A stretch of 64,000 nucleotides of DNA from Dysgonomonas sp. 25 (GCF_010501075.1 NZ_QVMN01000007.1:62001-126000); one strand, 5' to 3'. Positions 17,371-27,352 are shown, counted from the stretch's first letter. Made by a program: numbers and translations. The notes: a model not told the origin generated them from the letters alone.

Positions 17371-18246
17371 TTAGTCTTTTAGTTCAAAAGGCTTCGAGCC
17401 TATTCTGTTGCCATCGGCAAAAATATCGACTCTGTATTTACCCGGCATCAGGTATTCCTCTACATCCCAATAGAGGGTGACAAGGATTTCCTCTCCGCCA
17501 TATTCTACAATACGTTTCATCGAATAGTTGATTTCCTTGTTTTCGTATTGGAAAACATTCGAACGGCTTTTGGTCAGCACATCATCGTCGGGTTTCATAA
17601 TGCGCACGTAGATAGTACGTTCGCCCGGTTCGGCAGTGATGTTCTTTGTTATGGTGAAATTGACAACGAATTGTTCTATTTTCTTGATTTTTTTCTGGAC
17701 TTTCCCTTTTTTATTTGTCCCTTGGATGGTTATGTTTGTAGCATCGAGCTTGGATGCTAAAGTTACTTTCTGCTCGAGGTCGTCTTTTGCCTGAGAGACC
17801 TGATTCAGGGTTTGGGTAGCCTGATTATATTTTGCTGCGATTTCGGCTTTGTCTTTCTTTAATTGCTCATTCACTTTGTTCAATGAATCAATCTGAACAA
17901 TATATGATTTCATCACTTGGCGAAGAGTAGATAATTCTTTGTTGAGGCGGTTGATTTCGGCACGGTCGTTTGCTTTTACTGTACGGAGTTCTTCTAACAA
18001 GCGTTGTACTTTGGCTTGTTCGTTGTTTAGTTGGTGAAGCAGCGAGTCGTTTTTGATGTTGTACTTCATTGTCTCGTACTGAATCGTCAACCCTTCGTAG
18101 TCATCTTCGAGTTCTTGTTTCTTCAGATCGAGTTCCTGCTCGGTTTCGTCACTCTTTTGTTTGTAATGCCATAAGAAGTAGCCCGAACCTAAAAGTCCCA
18201 CAATAAGTATAATGATAACAACTATTAGTATTTTGTTTTTATCCAT
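17371..18246 (-). CDS. Membrane-anchored coiled-coil protein
   Basis: A 291-residue protein not assigned to a named family. Residues 6-27 form a single N-terminal membrane helix (ILIVVIIILIVGLLGSGYFL). Residues 30-165 are a long, highly charged coiled coil rich in Glu, Lys and Leu heptads. The last 110 residues form a beta-rich domain (VNFTITKNITAEPGERTIYVRIMKPD ... PGKYRVDIFADG, split here by an intervening strand) resembling an immunoglobulin-like fold. The topology suggests a periplasmic rod with a terminal domain tethered to the inner membrane. It is monocistronic, with TATATTTG 30 bases upstream. Confidence 0.85.
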   Translation of the reverse strand: MDKNKILIVVIIILIVGLLGSGYFLWHYKQKSDETEQELDLKKQELEDDYEGLTIQYETMKYNIKNDSLLHQLNNEQAKVQRLLEELRTVKANDRAEINRLNKELSTLRQVMKSYIVQIDSLNKVNEQLKKDKAEIAAKYNQATQTLNQVSQAKDDLEQKVTLASKLDATNITIQGTNKKGKVQKKIKKIEQFVVNFTITKNITAEPGERTIYVRIMKPDDDVLTKSRSNVFQYENKEINYSMKRIVEYGGEEILVTLYWDVEEYLMPGKYRVDIFADGNRIGSKPFELKD

Positions 18247-18275
18247 AGTAGCATTAGCTGATTTTCTTCCGGCTA

Positions 18276-18283
18276 CAAATATA
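18276..18283 (-). promoter_or_regulatory. -7 element for the coiled-coil protein gene
   Basis: TATATTTG on the minus strand, 30 bases upstream of the 18246 start. Confidence 0.5.
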
Positions 18284-18389
18284 TATGTTTTTAAATATAC
18301 TTGATTGATTTATACCTTTCCTTTCGCTTTTTTTAATAATTAGGCTGTTTTTTCCTCGAATGTCTATTTTTTTATTGAGAATAAGCATG

Positions 18390-18397
18390 TACATTTG
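18390..18397 (+). promoter_or_regulatory. -7 element for mdh
   Basis: TACATTTG 80 bases upstream of the mdh start; no clear -33 box. Confidence 0.45.
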
Positions 18398-18476
18398 CTA
18401 TCTCCTTACAAAAAGATAGAGAGAGTACAACAATTTACTATATAATTAAACTATAAACTAATAAAATTAAAGTATC

Positions 18477-19418
18477 ATGTCTAAAGTAACAGTGGTGGGT
18501 GCCGGAAATGTAGGTGCTACATGTGCTAATGTTTTAGCCTTCAATGAAGTGGCTGACGAAATCGTTATGCTGGATGTAAAAGAGGGAGTATCGGAAGGTA
18601 AAGCTATCGATATGAATCAGACAGCTCAGTTGCTTGGTTTCGATTCGCGTATCAAAGGTGTGACAAACGATTATGCTGCTACAGCTAACTCGGATGTTGT
18701 AGTTATCACTTCGGGTATTCCGCGTAAGCCGGGTATGACACGCGAAGAGCTGATAGGAGTGAATGCCGGTATCGTGAAATCGGTAGCGGAAAGTATCTTG
18801 AAGCATTCGCCTAACGCGATTCTGGTTATTATTTCCAACCCGATGGATACGATGACTTATCTGGCATCTAAAATCACAGGACTTCCTAAACACCGTATCA
18901 TCGGTATGGGAGGAGCTTTGGACAGTTCGCGTTTCAAATATTACCTGAGCGAAGCGCTCGGCTGCAACCCGAACGAAGTGGAAGGTATGGTTATCGGCGG
19001 ACATGGCGATACGACTATGATTCCGGTAGTGCGTCTGGCTACTTACAAAGGTATCCCGGTTACGGAATTGCTCTCGAAAGAGGTATTGGATAAAGTGGTT
19101 GCCGACACAATGGTCGGTGGTGCTACACTCACAGGCCTTTTGGGTACGTCGGCATGGTATGCGCCGGGTGCAGCGGGAGCTTATGTGGTAGAATCTATCA
19201 TCCACAACCAGAAGAAAGTTATTCCATGCTGCGTTACGTTGGAAGGTGAATACGGACAGAACGATATTTGTATCGGTGTGCCTGTGGTATTGGGCAACAA
19301 AGGTTGGGAAAAGATTATCGACCTGAAACTGAATGCTGAGGAGAAAGAGAAATTTGCTGCTTCGGCTGCTGCCGTTCACAAAACAAACAATGTATTGAGA
19401 GAATCGAACTTGGTGTAA
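18477..19418 (+). CDS. mdh: Malate dehydrogenase
   Basis: A 313-residue NAD-dependent dehydrogenase of the LDH-like MDH class, interconverting malate and oxaloacetate in the TCA branch and the reductive route to succinate/propionate used by anaerobic Bacteroidota. Motifs: dinucleotide-binding VVGAGNVGA, adenosine-ribose Asp in MLDV, substrate loop SGIPRKPGMTREE with the Arg residues that favour a dicarboxylate, IISNPMDTMTYL, and the catalytic His in VIGGHGDTTMIP. Complete, monocistronic and followed by a strong terminator shared with convergent htpG. Confidence 0.96.
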   Translation: MSKVTVVGAGNVGATCANVLAFNEVADEIVMLDVKEGVSEGKAIDMNQTAQLLGFDSRIKGVTNDYAATANSDVVVITSGIPRKPGMTREELIGVNAGIVKSVAESILKHSPNAILVIISNPMDTMTYLASKITGLPKHRIIGMGGALDSSRFKYYLSEALGCNPNEVEGMVIGGHGDTTMIPVVRLATYKGIPVTELLSKEVLDKVVADTMVGGATLTGLLGTSAWYAPGAAGAYVVESIIHNQKKVIPCCVTLEGEYGQNDICIGVPVVLGNKGWEKIIDLKLNAEEKEKFAASAAAVHKTNNVLRESNLV

Positions 19419-19442
19419 ACCGATTTGGATATGTATATAATT

Positions 19443-19467
19443 AAGGCAGCTCCACAGGAGCTGCCTT
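19443..19467. terminator. Shared terminator between mdh and htpG
   Basis: Perfect 11-base-pair stem with a 3-base loop between the convergent genes. AT-rich on both sides, so it can serve both directions. Confidence 0.85.
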
Positions 19468-19480
19468 ATTTGTTTATTTA

Positions 19481-21373
19481 CTATTTAATCAGTTCTGTGC
19501 TTCGCTTGATGAAATTGCTTAACGCTTCACCTTTCAACATACCATTCGAGAGCAGAGCTAAGTCGATTAGCTGGTGTACGGTATCACTGCCGGAAGCGTA
19601 TTGGCTGACAGCATCTTTGTCTTTTCCATCGACATCGCCCATAATTTGCTTAATAAGCGGATGTTCGACATTCAAGACCAGATTGTAGTAGTTGGGCATT
19701 TCACCGTAGAAGGACATGCCCGATTGCATAGCCGACATTTCTTTCATGCGGCGCATCATCTCGTTTTGAGTGATTTGCACGGGTTGCCCCTTCTCGCCTA
19801 ATGTAGCGTAGTCGATTGTGAACTCTGTTTTGTCGAGTTTGGGCAGCTGGGAAGTAAATGTTTCGCTCAGCTCCTCTTTCTGCTTGTCGGTCAACTCTAC
19901 CTTGTTCGAATCGTCTTTCTTGATAAGGTTGTCGATGGTGTCACTATCGACACGGACAATGCGTGTTTTCTCGAGCTTACGTTCCAGCAAGCCGGTCATG
20001 TGGATGTCTAATTGTCCATCCAGCAACAAGACGCTATAGCCCTTATCCTTGGCAGCGCTGATATAAGCATACTGCTCGTCTTTGTTAGAGGCATATAAAT
20101 AGACGAGGTTGCCATCTTTGTCGGTTTGGTTAGCCTCTACCAATGTTTTGTATTCGTCGAGGGTGAACATTTTACCATCCGCATCCTTCAATAGAAAGAA
20201 TTTGGTTGCCCTGTCATAGAACTTGTCGTCGGTGAGCATGCCATAGTCGATAAACAGGCTGAGGCTGTTCCATTTTTCTTCGAATTGCTTACGGTCTTCA
20301 TTGAAAATTTCATCCAGTCTTTCAGCCACTTTACGGGTGATATAACCCGAAATCTTTTTCACATTCTGATCGCTTTGCAGATAGGAACGCGAAACGTTGA
20401 GCGGGATGTCCGGCGAATCGATGATTCCGTGCAATAGTGTCAGGAATTCGGGTACAATGCCCTCGACCGAGTCGGTCACGAATACCTGGTTGCTATATAA
20501 TTGTATCTTGTTGCGGTTGAGGTCTAAATTATTCTTGACCTGCGGGAAATATAAAATTCCTGTCAGTTTGAACGGATAATCCACATTCAGGTGTATCCAG
20601 AACATCGGATCGTCTGAAAAAGGATATAATTCTTTATAGAATTTCACATAATCCTCATCCGTCAGATCAGCAGGCTTGCGCGTCCATAGCGGGTTGGTGT
20701 CGTTGATGACATTGTCTTCGTCCGTATCGACCGATTTACCGTCTTTCCATTCCGTTTTTTTACCGAATACAATCGGTACAGGCAAGAAGCGGCAATACTT
20801 TTTCAATAATCCTTCGATAGTACTGTCTTCGAGGAAGTTTTTGTTTTCATCGTCTATGTATAGTATGATGTCTGTCCCTCGTTCTTCCTTGTCAGCAGCA
20901 GATATAGTGTATTCGGGCGAACCGTCGCAGCTCCATTTTACGGCTTTGGCTCCCTCTTTGAAGGATTTGGTGATGACTTCGACTTTCTTTGCCACCATAA
21001 AAGCCGAATAGAATCCCAAGCCAAAATGTCCGATGATGGCATTGGCGTCAGTCTTGTATTTGTCGAGGAATTCATTTGCCGAAGAAAAGGCTATCTGGTT
21101 GATATACTTGTCTATTTCCTCTTCGGTCATACCAATCCCGTGGTCGGATATAGTTATTGTCCCGTTTTCTTTGTTGACAGCAATCCTGACAGAAATGTCA
21201 CCCAATTCGCCTTTAAACTCTCCAAGAGAGGCGAAAGTTTTTAACTTTTGCGTGGCATCTACTGCATTCGATACCAATTCGCGGAGGAAAATTTCGTGGT
21301 CGCTGTACAAAAACTTCTTGATAATGGGGAAAATATTGTCTGTCGTTACCCCGATTTTACCTTTTTGTTCCAT
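19481..21373 (-). CDS. htpG: Molecular chaperone HtpG (Hsp90)
   Basis: A 630-residue Hsp90. The GHKL ATPase domain is visible: LRELVSNAVDA with the catalytic Glu, ITISDHGIGMTEEEI, IGHFGLGFYSAFMVA and the Thr in RGTDIILYI. The middle domain includes LNVSRSYLQSD with the conserved Arg, and the C-terminal dimerisation domain is complete. The open frame begins 21 codons earlier, but MEQKGKIGV matches the family's N-terminus. It has no MEEVD tail, as expected for bacterial forms. It clients unfolded proteins in the cytoplasm under stress. No -7 element of the usual type was found upstream. Confidence 0.96.
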   Translation of the reverse strand: MEQKGKIGVTTDNIFPIIKKFLYSDHEIFLRELVSNAVDATQKLKTFASLGEFKGELGDISVRIAVNKENGTITISDHGIGMTEEEIDKYINQIAFSSANEFLDKYKTDANAIIGHFGLGFYSAFMVAKKVEVITKSFKEGAKAVKWSCDGSPEYTISAADKEERGTDIILYIDDENKNFLEDSTIEGLLKKYCRFLPVPIVFGKKTEWKDGKSVDTDEDNVINDTNPLWTRKPADLTDEDYVKFYKELYPFSDDPMFWIHLNVDYPFKLTGILYFPQVKNNLDLNRNKIQLYSNQVFVTDSVEGIVPEFLTLLHGIIDSPDIPLNVSRSYLQSDQNVKKISGYITRKVAERLDEIFNEDRKQFEEKWNSLSLFIDYGMLTDDKFYDRATKFFLLKDADGKMFTLDEYKTLVEANQTDKDGNLVYLYASNKDEQYAYISAAKDKGYSVLLLDGQLDIHMTGLLERKLEKTRIVRVDSDTIDNLIKKDDSNKVELTDKQKEELSETFTSQLPKLDKTEFTIDYATLGEKGQPVQITQNEMMRRMKEMSAMQSGMSFYGEMPNYYNLVLNVEHPLIKQIMGDVDGKDKDAVSQYASGSDTVHQLIDLALLSNGMLKGEALSNFIKRSTELIK

Positions 21374-21908
21374 TTTTATTTTTCTGTTTATATATTGTTG
21401 ATTTATTACTATTTCTTTTTCATTTTCTATAAGCAAATAAAATGCCAGTTTTCATGTGTGTCAAATTGACGTAATTTTTTATTTTTTTCTTTCAAAATGA
21501 GTGTCAAAAAAGGAATAATAGATATAATATATCTACTATAGATTTATTCTTATCTTGCTGATTAATAGCGTGTTTTTGTCTTTTCCTGCCCGAGAAAACT
21601 TACTTTACAATTTAATAACTGAAGAAAACTTTTTTAATGTAAAATAAAGCATAACTTTGTATTAGAAGAATGAGACACTGGTATGGCGACCCAAAGCGTT
21701 GAGTAAAGTATCCGACGTTCTTTAAAAAGAAATGAAGAAATTCAAAAACTTTTATCTCTTTAGAATGTTATAATGATATTAAGGCTTTTATCTACAGAAT
21801 AAAAAACTTGTTATCATTCACTGTCATTAAGAAAAAAGATATATAAGTCTAAAGGTCTATCAAAAAAGAAGGTATTATTGAGTTATTAAACTTAAAACAG
21901 GACTCGTT
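21374..21908. other. Intergenic region between htpG and the sigma factor gene
   Basis: About 535 bases without a gene. It holds a TAACTTTG element at 21652-21659 and an apparent leader of about 240 bases before the sigma factor gene. No coding potential or clear hairpin series was recognised by eye. Confidence 0.5.
21652..21659 (+). promoter_or_regulatory. -7 element upstream of the ECF sigma factor gene
   Basis: TAACTTTG on the plus strand, 250 bases upstream of the ATG at 21909, giving an unusually long leader if used. Confidence 0.5.
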
Positions 21909-22430
21909 ATGGAAAATGGAAAGGAATTTGAAAGAAAGCTTGTCGATTTGCAGAACAATATGCTAAACTTTGCATTTACTTTGACGTCAAATCGCGAAGA
22001 TGCACAGGATCTTTTGCAAGAGACAACTCTGCGGGCGCTCAACAATAAGGAAAAGTATTACGAAAACGTAAACTTCAAAGGTTGGGTATTTACAATTATG
22101 CACAATATATTTGTGAATAATTACCGCCGTGTGGTACGTAGCCAGACAATTATCGACCAAACAGATAATCTCTATCACTTAAATATGCCTCAGGATTCGG
22201 GGTTCGCTTCACCTGAAGGATCATACACGACGACAGAGATTACAAGGGTTATCAATAGTTTCTCGGACGATTACAAAGTGCCATTTAACATGCACCTTCA
22301 AGGATTCAAGTATGAAGAAATCGCGCAGGAACTAGGATTGCCTATCGGTACGGTAAAAAGTCGTATCTTCTTTGCCCGTCGTCGCTTACAAGAACTTTTG
22401 AGCGACTATAAATATGCAGACAGACAATAG
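21909..22430 (+). CDS. ECF-type RNA polymerase sigma factor
   Basis: A 173-residue sigma-70 family factor. Region 2 spans residues 10-80 (FTLTSNREDAQDLLQETTLRA, then FKGWVFTIMHNIFVNNYRR) and region 4 residues 115-165 (ITRVINSFSDDYKVPF, FKYEEIAQELGLPIGTVKSR). No anti-sigma factor, SusC/D pair or extracytoplasmic sensor gene is adjacent, so it is a standalone ECF type common in Bacteroidota and its signal is unknown. The long leader suggests a post-transcriptional or additional transcriptional control layer, which is an inference. Confidence 0.93.
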   Translation: MENGKEFERKLVDLQNNMLNFAFTLTSNREDAQDLLQETTLRALNNKEKYYENVNFKGWVFTIMHNIFVNNYRRVVRSQTIIDQTDNLYHLNMPQDSGFASPEGSYTTTEITRVINSFSDDYKVPFNMHLQGFKYEEIAQELGLPIGTVKSRIFFARRRLQELLSDYKYADRQ

Positions 22431-22455
22431 TAATGAGCTAAATATAATATTTTGA

Positions 22456-22485
22456 GGTCAGCCTTTCACAGGCTGGCCTTTTTTG
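22456..22485 (+). terminator. Terminator of the sigma factor gene
   Basis: Nine-pair stem (22456-22464 with 22472-22480), 7-base loop, followed by a T run. Confidence 0.9.
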
Positions 22486-22523
22486 TGTGGGTATATTCTT
22501 TCGGAGGTATGGGTAATAAAAAT

Positions 22524-22550
22524 AGGATTGCCGGAGCTACCGGCAATCCT
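22524..22550 (-). terminator. Terminator of dnaK
   Basis: Perfect 11-base-pair stem (22524-22534 with 22540-22550), 5-base loop, followed on the minus strand by a T5 run; 34 bases after the dnaK stop. Confidence 0.9.
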
Positions 22551-22584
22551 AATTCTACTTAACTTCACTATTATTGAAACTTAT

Positions 22585-24483
22585 TTATTTTACTTCTTCG
22601 AAATCGACATCCGTAACATTGTCGTCGCCGTTGCTATTTGGCTGGCTTCCGTCTGCTTGTCCGGCATCTGCACCCGGTTGTTGTCCGGCATTGTACATTT
22701 GCTGGCTCATCTCGTGAAGGAGCTTGTTCAATTCCTCCGTTGCACTGTCGATAGCAGCAAGATCCTGCGCCTTATGTGCATCCTTCAGTTTGTTAAGCAC
22801 TTCTTCGATAGGAGCCTTTTTATCAGCCGGAATCTTATCTCCCAATTCGTTTAATTGTTTTTCTGTCTGGAAGATTAAAGCATCAGCATGGTTCAGCTTG
22901 TCGATACGTTCTTTTTCTTTCTGGTCGGCTTCGGCATTTGCAGCAGCTTCCTCTTTCATGCGCTTGATTTCATCATCGCTCAATCCCGATGAAGCCTCGA
23001 TACGGATTGTTTGCTCCTTACCGGTTGCTTTATCTTTTGCCGAAACGCTCAATATACCATTGGCATCGATGTCGAAAGTTACTTCGATCTGCGGAACTCC
23101 ACGAGGAGCAGCAGGGATACCATCCAGATTGAATACGCCGATTTGTTTATTATCTCTTGCCATCGGACGCTCACCTTGCAATACATTGATTTGCACCGAA
23201 GGTTGATTGTCGGATGCCGTAGAGAATGTCTCGCTCTTGCGTGTCGGGATAGTGGTATTTGATTCGATTAATTTAGTCATCACACCGCCCATTGTTTCGA
23301 TACCCAACGAAAGTGGTGTAACATCCAGCAATAATACATCTTTAACTTCCCCGGTCAATACCGCACCTTGGATAGCTGCACCTACGGCAACTACTTCGTC
23401 AGGGTTAACTCCTTTTGAAGGTGCTTTCCCGAAGAATTTTTCTACTTCAGCCTGTACCGCAGGGATACGGGTCGAACCACCTACCAAGATAACTTCGTCG
23501 ATATCCGAACCGCTCATTTTAGCATCCTTCAATGCCTGACGGCAAGGTTCGATACACTTACGGATAAGGCTATCGGCCAATTGCTCGAACTTAGCTCGTG
23601 ACAATGATTTCACCAAGTGTTTAGGCACACCGTTTACAGGCATGATATATGGCAAGTTGATTTCGGTAGAGGTAGTGCTCGAAAGCTCGATTTTAGCTTT
23701 TTCGGCAGCTTCTTTCAGACGTTGCAAAGCCATAGGGTCTTTGCGCAAATCAACGCCTTCCTCTTTTTGGAATTCTTCGGCTAACCAGTTGATGATTACA
23801 TTGTCGAAATCGTCACCACCGAGGTGAGTATCACCATTAGTCGATTTCACTTCAAATACGCCGTCGCCTAATTCGAGGATGGAGATATCGAATGTACCAC
23901 CACCGAGGTCGAATACGGCAATTTTCATGTCTTTGTTCGATTTGTCCAAACCGTATGCCAATGCAGCCGCAGTAGGTTCGTTTACGATACGCTCTACTTT
24001 TAAGCCTGCAATTTCGCCGGCTTCTTTAGTTGCCTGGCGCTGTGCGTCATTGAAGTAGGCCGGAACAGTAATAACTGCTTGCGTAACTTCCAGACCTAAA
24101 TAATCTTCGGCAGTCTTCTTCATTTTTTGAAGAATCATAGCCGAAATTTCCTGCGGAGTGTACAAACGTCCGTCTATATCCACGCGTGGAGTATTGTTAT
24201 CTCCTTTTACTACTTTATATGGTACACGTTTAGTTTCTTCTGCCGATTGGTCCCATGTTTCACCCATGAAACGCTTGATAGAATAAATCGTTTTTTCAGG
24301 ATTGGTGATAGCCTGGCGTTTAGCCGGATCACCCACCTTGCGCTCGCCACCTTCGATGAAAGCGACTACTGAAGGCGTTGTGCGCTTACCTTCATTGTTG
24401 GCGATAACGATAGGTTCGTTACCTTCCATTACGGCAACACAAGAGTTTGTGGTACCTAAGTCTATTCCTATAATTTTTCCCAT
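22585..24483 (-). CDS. dnaK: Molecular chaperone DnaK (Hsp70)
   Basis: A 632-residue Hsp70. The nucleotide-binding domain begins [16 protein letters not shown] and includes [33 protein letters not shown] and [11 protein letters not shown]. The linker [15 protein letters not shown] leads to the substrate-binding domain, and the C-terminal tail is Gly/Gln/Asp-rich and ends with [11 protein letters not shown], the acidic DnaK terminus. It folds and rescues cytoplasmic proteins with DnaJ and GrpE, neither of which is adjacent. Monocistronic with its own terminator. Confidence 0.97.
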   Translation of the reverse strand: MGKIIGIDLGTTNSCVAVMEGNEPIVIANNEGKRTTPSVVAFIEGGERKVGDPAKRQAITNPEKTIYSIKRFMGETWDQSAEETKRVPYKVVKGDNNTPRVDIDGRLYTPQEISAMILQKMKKTAEDYLGLEVTQAVITVPAYFNDAQRQATKEAGEIAGLKVERIVNEPTAAALAYGLDKSNKDMKIAVFDLGGGTFDISILELGDGVFEVKSTNGDTHLGGDDFDNVIINWLAEEFQKEEGVDLRKDPMALQRLKEAAEKAKIELSSTTSTEINLPYIMPVNGVPKHLVKSLSRAKFEQLADSLIRKCIEPCRQALKDAKMSGSDIDEVILVGGSTRIPAVQAEVEKFFGKAPSKGVNPDEVVAVGAAIQGAVLTGEVKDVLLLDVTPLSLGIETMGGVMTKLIESNTTIPTRKSETFSTASDNQPSVQINVLQGERPMARDNKQIGVFNLDGIPAAPRGVPQIEVTFDIDANGILSVSAKDKATGKEQTIRIEASSGLSDDEIKRMKEEAAANAEADQKEKERIDKLNHADALIFQTEKQLNELGDKIPADKKAPIEEVLNKLKDAHKAQDLAAIDSATEELNKLLHEMSQQMYNAGQQPGADAGQADGSQPNSNGDDNVTDVDFEEVK

Positions 24484-25083
24484 AATGTGTTATATAATTT
24501 ATTTGTTGTTTTAATTTTCAATTCTGTTACCCGACGCCATTTCCGCGCCGGCATATTCTAAATATCAAATGCTGTGCCAAAAATGATAGGGCTAATCCAC
24601 GTGACAGGTATCTGACGAATTGACAGTCTGCCTTGTTTGATTGTCTACATTATAATAAAACACACGGAAGTAAGATATTGTTTAGAAGTTGCTGACAGCT
24701 AACCAGATGGATTTTATGCTCGCATTGTTGTAGGAATATCATTTTCTCTTTTTACATCGAAATACTGAACTTCAATTCTTCGAATATTCTTTCCTTGATG
24801 CTTTTTTTCGCAAGAAGTAACCCCAAGAGTACTAATTGGCAATATGCTAATTAATAGATATTTGCAATGTCTGTATGGAAGTACTTATTTTTATTCTACT
24901 TTGATAAATAATTGAATGTTAAAAAAGTAAGACTTTCTGCAATTTTATGCTAAAGATAAAAAACCGATTTAAAATAGCCCTTAAGCTTTGCTTATTAGTT
25001 TTTTTAACTTAAATTTGCATTTGCGAGGTGCTTTAATATTTGAAAAACAAACAATACAATAGCTACAAAATAATATAACTAAT
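24484..25083. other. Intergenic region upstream of dnaK
   Basis: About 600 AT-rich bases between two divergent genes. The right end carries the strong promoter of the next gene (24987-25017). No CIRCE-type palindrome, RNA gene or coding stretch was recognised; the dnaK promoter must lie at the left but no consensus -7 box was found. Confidence 0.5.
24987..25017 (+). promoter_or_regulatory. Bacteroidota-type promoter, -33 and -7
   Basis: TTTG at 24987-24990 and TAAATTTG at 25010-25017 with 19 bases between them, an almost perfect match to the TTTG/TAnnTTTG consensus. It drives the gene at 25084. Confidence 0.75.
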
Positions 25084-25983
25084 ATGCGCTATCTATCACC
25101 AGTACGTTTCTACTCCTATTGTGGAGTCGATTTGAACGACACTTCAACTATTGATAAAAATACTTTAGTTGCACTAATCTCGGATAAACTGTCAGAATCA
25201 GAAAATGGAGTTATATCAATCGAAAATCATGAATATGATGTCCACGATTTGCTCCATGCTATGGATACCCCAGCTTGGGAAAAAGAATTGAGCTATCACC
25301 TATTGATATGGAACCATCCTACATTCCTCAACTTTCTGGAGGCTGACGTGGCAGATATACCTTTCATCCGCAAAGAATGGGCGAGACTGGATCAGGATGA
25401 GGATTTTGTTGACTTTGTGTCGCCATATTTTGCCGGATCTTTCAACAATCTGATGCGTTCTTATCTCGACTCGGTAGACTTTGATGAGGCTATCACGTGG
25501 ATTAACTATCTCAAATTTGTTAGACCGCAAGATTATGATTCAGCAATGGTTTCGACGATGAATTTCTTGGAAGAATCCATTCAGCTGTTTAAGAGTATAG
25601 AACTAACGACTTATGAGGTTAGCAAACCTTTACTAAAGCCTTGGACTGATACGTCATGGTATTTGTTTATCAATAATCTGCCGGTAAATTTGCAAGCTTA
25701 TAAAGACGAACTGGCCGAACTAATATTAGACTTTACAATTAAACTGTATTCTGTAGACCTTACTGTAGCATACATGCTAAGTGTACGTCTATCCCAACTC
25801 CAAGGACTAAACTTCTCACGGAAAGATATTATTCAGAAAAATCATGAAAACCTTTCTGCACAATATAGCGGTCCGGTCGGAACTATAGAAGAAAGTGGAT
25901 CTTCCCGTTCGTCTGCGTGGAATCTGCTGTGGGGAGCAATAGTTGTTGTGAAAATTATTATTTTAATTGCAAAATGTTCATAA
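25084..25983 (+). CDS. Protein of unknown function with a C-terminal membrane anchor
   Basis: A 299-residue protein I do not recognise. It has no signal peptide. Residues 1-260 look like a soluble, mainly helical, acidic domain rich in aromatic residues (WNHPTFLNFLEADVADIPF, WARLDQDEDFVDFV, TWINYLKFVRPQDYDSAM). A Ser/Gly linker (TIEESGSSRSSAWN) precedes a single terminal membrane helix (LLWGAIVVVKIIILIAKC), so it should be tail-anchored in the inner membrane facing the cytoplasm. It stands alone behind a very good consensus promoter, between dnaK and rarA. Confidence 0.8.
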   Translation: MRYLSPVRFYSYCGVDLNDTSTIDKNTLVALISDKLSESENGVISIENHEYDVHDLLHAMDTPAWEKELSYHLLIWNHPTFLNFLEADVADIPFIRKEWARLDQDEDFVDFVSPYFAGSFNNLMRSYLDSVDFDEAITWINYLKFVRPQDYDSAMVSTMNFLEESIQLFKSIELTTYEVSKPLLKPWTDTSWYLFINNLPVNLQAYKDELAELILDFTIKLYSVDLTVAYMLSVRLSQLQGLNFSRKDIIQKNHENLSAQYSGPVGTIEESGSSRSSAWNLLWGAIVVVKIIILIAKCS

Positions 25984-26025
25984 CTCTTTTGCCTCTCTCC
26001 TCACCACTTTAAGCATTCTTTTTCG

Positions 26026-26033
26026 TATCTTTG
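26026..26033 (+). promoter_or_regulatory. -7 element for rarA
   Basis: TATCTTTG 20 bases upstream of the rarA start codon. Confidence 0.55.
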
Positions 26034-26052
26034 GTTTATAAGAATCGAATAT

Positions 26053-27321
26053 ATGAGTCAGCCATTAGCCGAGCGATTACGTCCGCAGTCGCTCGATGAA
26101 TATATCGGACAAAAGCATCTTGTAGGGAAGGGGGCTATCCTGCGCAAAATGATTGAGGCAGGCAGGGTGTCGTCTTTTATCCTTTGGGGGCCTCCCGGGG
26201 TGGGGAAGACAACCTTGGCCAAGATTATTGCCAATACCCTCGAAACGCCTTTCTATACGTTGAGTGCTATCAATTCGGGAGTAAAGGATGTCCGCGAAGT
26301 GATAGAGCAGGCAAAGAGAGGACAGTTTTTCGGTACGGTCAGCCCTATTCTGTTTATAGATGAAATCCACCGTTTCTCCAAGTCGCAACAGGATTCATTG
26401 CTCGGAGCTGTAGAAACGGGTGTGATAACCCTGATTGGCGCGACCACCGAGAACCCTTCGTTCGAAGTTATTCGCCCGCTTCTGTCACGATGTCAGGTGT
26501 ATGTGTTGAAATCGTTAGATAAGGCAGACTTAGAAGAGCTTATCCAACGCGCGCTGACGCAGGATTCGATACTGAAAGAGAAGAATATACAACTGGAAGA
26601 AACAGCTGCTTTGCTACGTTTCTCCGGGGGAGATGCCCGCAAACTGTTGAACATCCTCGATCTGGTTATAGAAGCTGATCTAAGCGATAAGATCATTATC
26701 AACGATAAGATCGTCACCGAACGCTTGCAGGAGAATCCTGCCGCTTACGATAAGGGCGGAGAGATGCACTACGACATCATTTCGGCTTTTATCAAGTCTA
26801 TCCGAGGGAGCGATCCCGATGCAGCTATCTATTGGCTGGCACGGATGGTGGAAGGGGGAGAAGACCCTAAATTCATTGCCCGCCGATTGGTTATTTCGGC
26901 AGCCGAAGATATTGGGCTTGCCAACCCCAATGCTTTACTATTGGCAAACGCTTGCTTCGATGCCTTGCAGAAAATAGGCTGGCCCGAAGGGCGGATATTG
27001 TTGGCCGAAACCACTATCTATCTGGCTACCTCGCCGAAGAGTAATTCGGCCTATATGTCGATAGATGCTGCCATTGCTTTGGTACGCGAAACAGGCAATC
27101 TGCCAGTGCCATTGCATCTTCGCAATGCGCCTACCAAGCTGATGAAGGAGTTGAATTATGGCAAGGACTATAAATACGCTCACAGCTTCGAGAATAACTT
27201 TGTAGAGCAGGATTATGTTCCGCCCGAAATCAGGAACAAACGTTTCTGGGAGCCACAACCGAATGCTTCCGAGGCAAAGATAGTAGAGCTTCTTCGGAAA
27301 TTGTGGAAAGACAGATATTAA
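26053..27321 (+). CDS. rarA: Replication-associated recombination protein A (AAA+ ATPase)
   Basis: A 422-residue AAA+ protein of the RarA/MgsA/WRNIP1 family, which acts at stalled replication forks. The N-terminus MSQPLAERLRPQSLDEYIGQ is characteristic. Walker A GPPGVGKTT starts at about residue 46, Walker B LFIDEIHRF follows, then sensor 1 GATTENPSFEV. The C-terminal part contains the family tetramerisation region (SAFIKSIRGSDPDAAIYWLARM, VISAAEDIGLANP). First gene of an apparent three-gene plus-strand unit with the PH-domain gene (31-base gap) and the archaemetzincin gene. Confidence 0.95.
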   Translation: MSQPLAERLRPQSLDEYIGQKHLVGKGAILRKMIEAGRVSSFILWGPPGVGKTTLAKIIANTLETPFYTLSAINSGVKDVREVIEQAKRGQFFGTVSPILFIDEIHRFSKSQQDSLLGAVETGVITLIGATTENPSFEVIRPLLSRCQVYVLKSLDKADLEELIQRALTQDSILKEKNIQLEETAALLRFSGGDARKLLNILDLVIEADLSDKIIINDKIVTERLQENPAAYDKGGEMHYDIISAFIKSIRGSDPDAAIYWLARMVEGGEDPKFIARRLVISAAEDIGLANPNALLLANACFDALQKIGWPEGRILLAETTIYLATSPKSNSAYMSIDAAIALVRETGNLPVPLHLRNAPTKLMKELNYGKDYKYAHSFENNFVEQDYVPPEIRNKRFWEPQPNASEAKIVELLRKLWKDRY

Positions 27322-27352
27322 GACTATACCTGGATAATACTTATATACTGAT

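Noticed and set aside
18534-19379. Long minus-strand open frame opposite mdh
   Set aside because: It lacks any recognisable family, is rich in Cys/His/Arg as antisense frames of coding regions usually are, and mdh on the plus strand is complete and typical.
24484-25083. CIRCE or another heat-shock operator in front of dnaK
   Set aside because: No TTAGCACTC-type inverted repeat is seen in this 600-base region, and Bacteroidota generally regulate dnaK differently.
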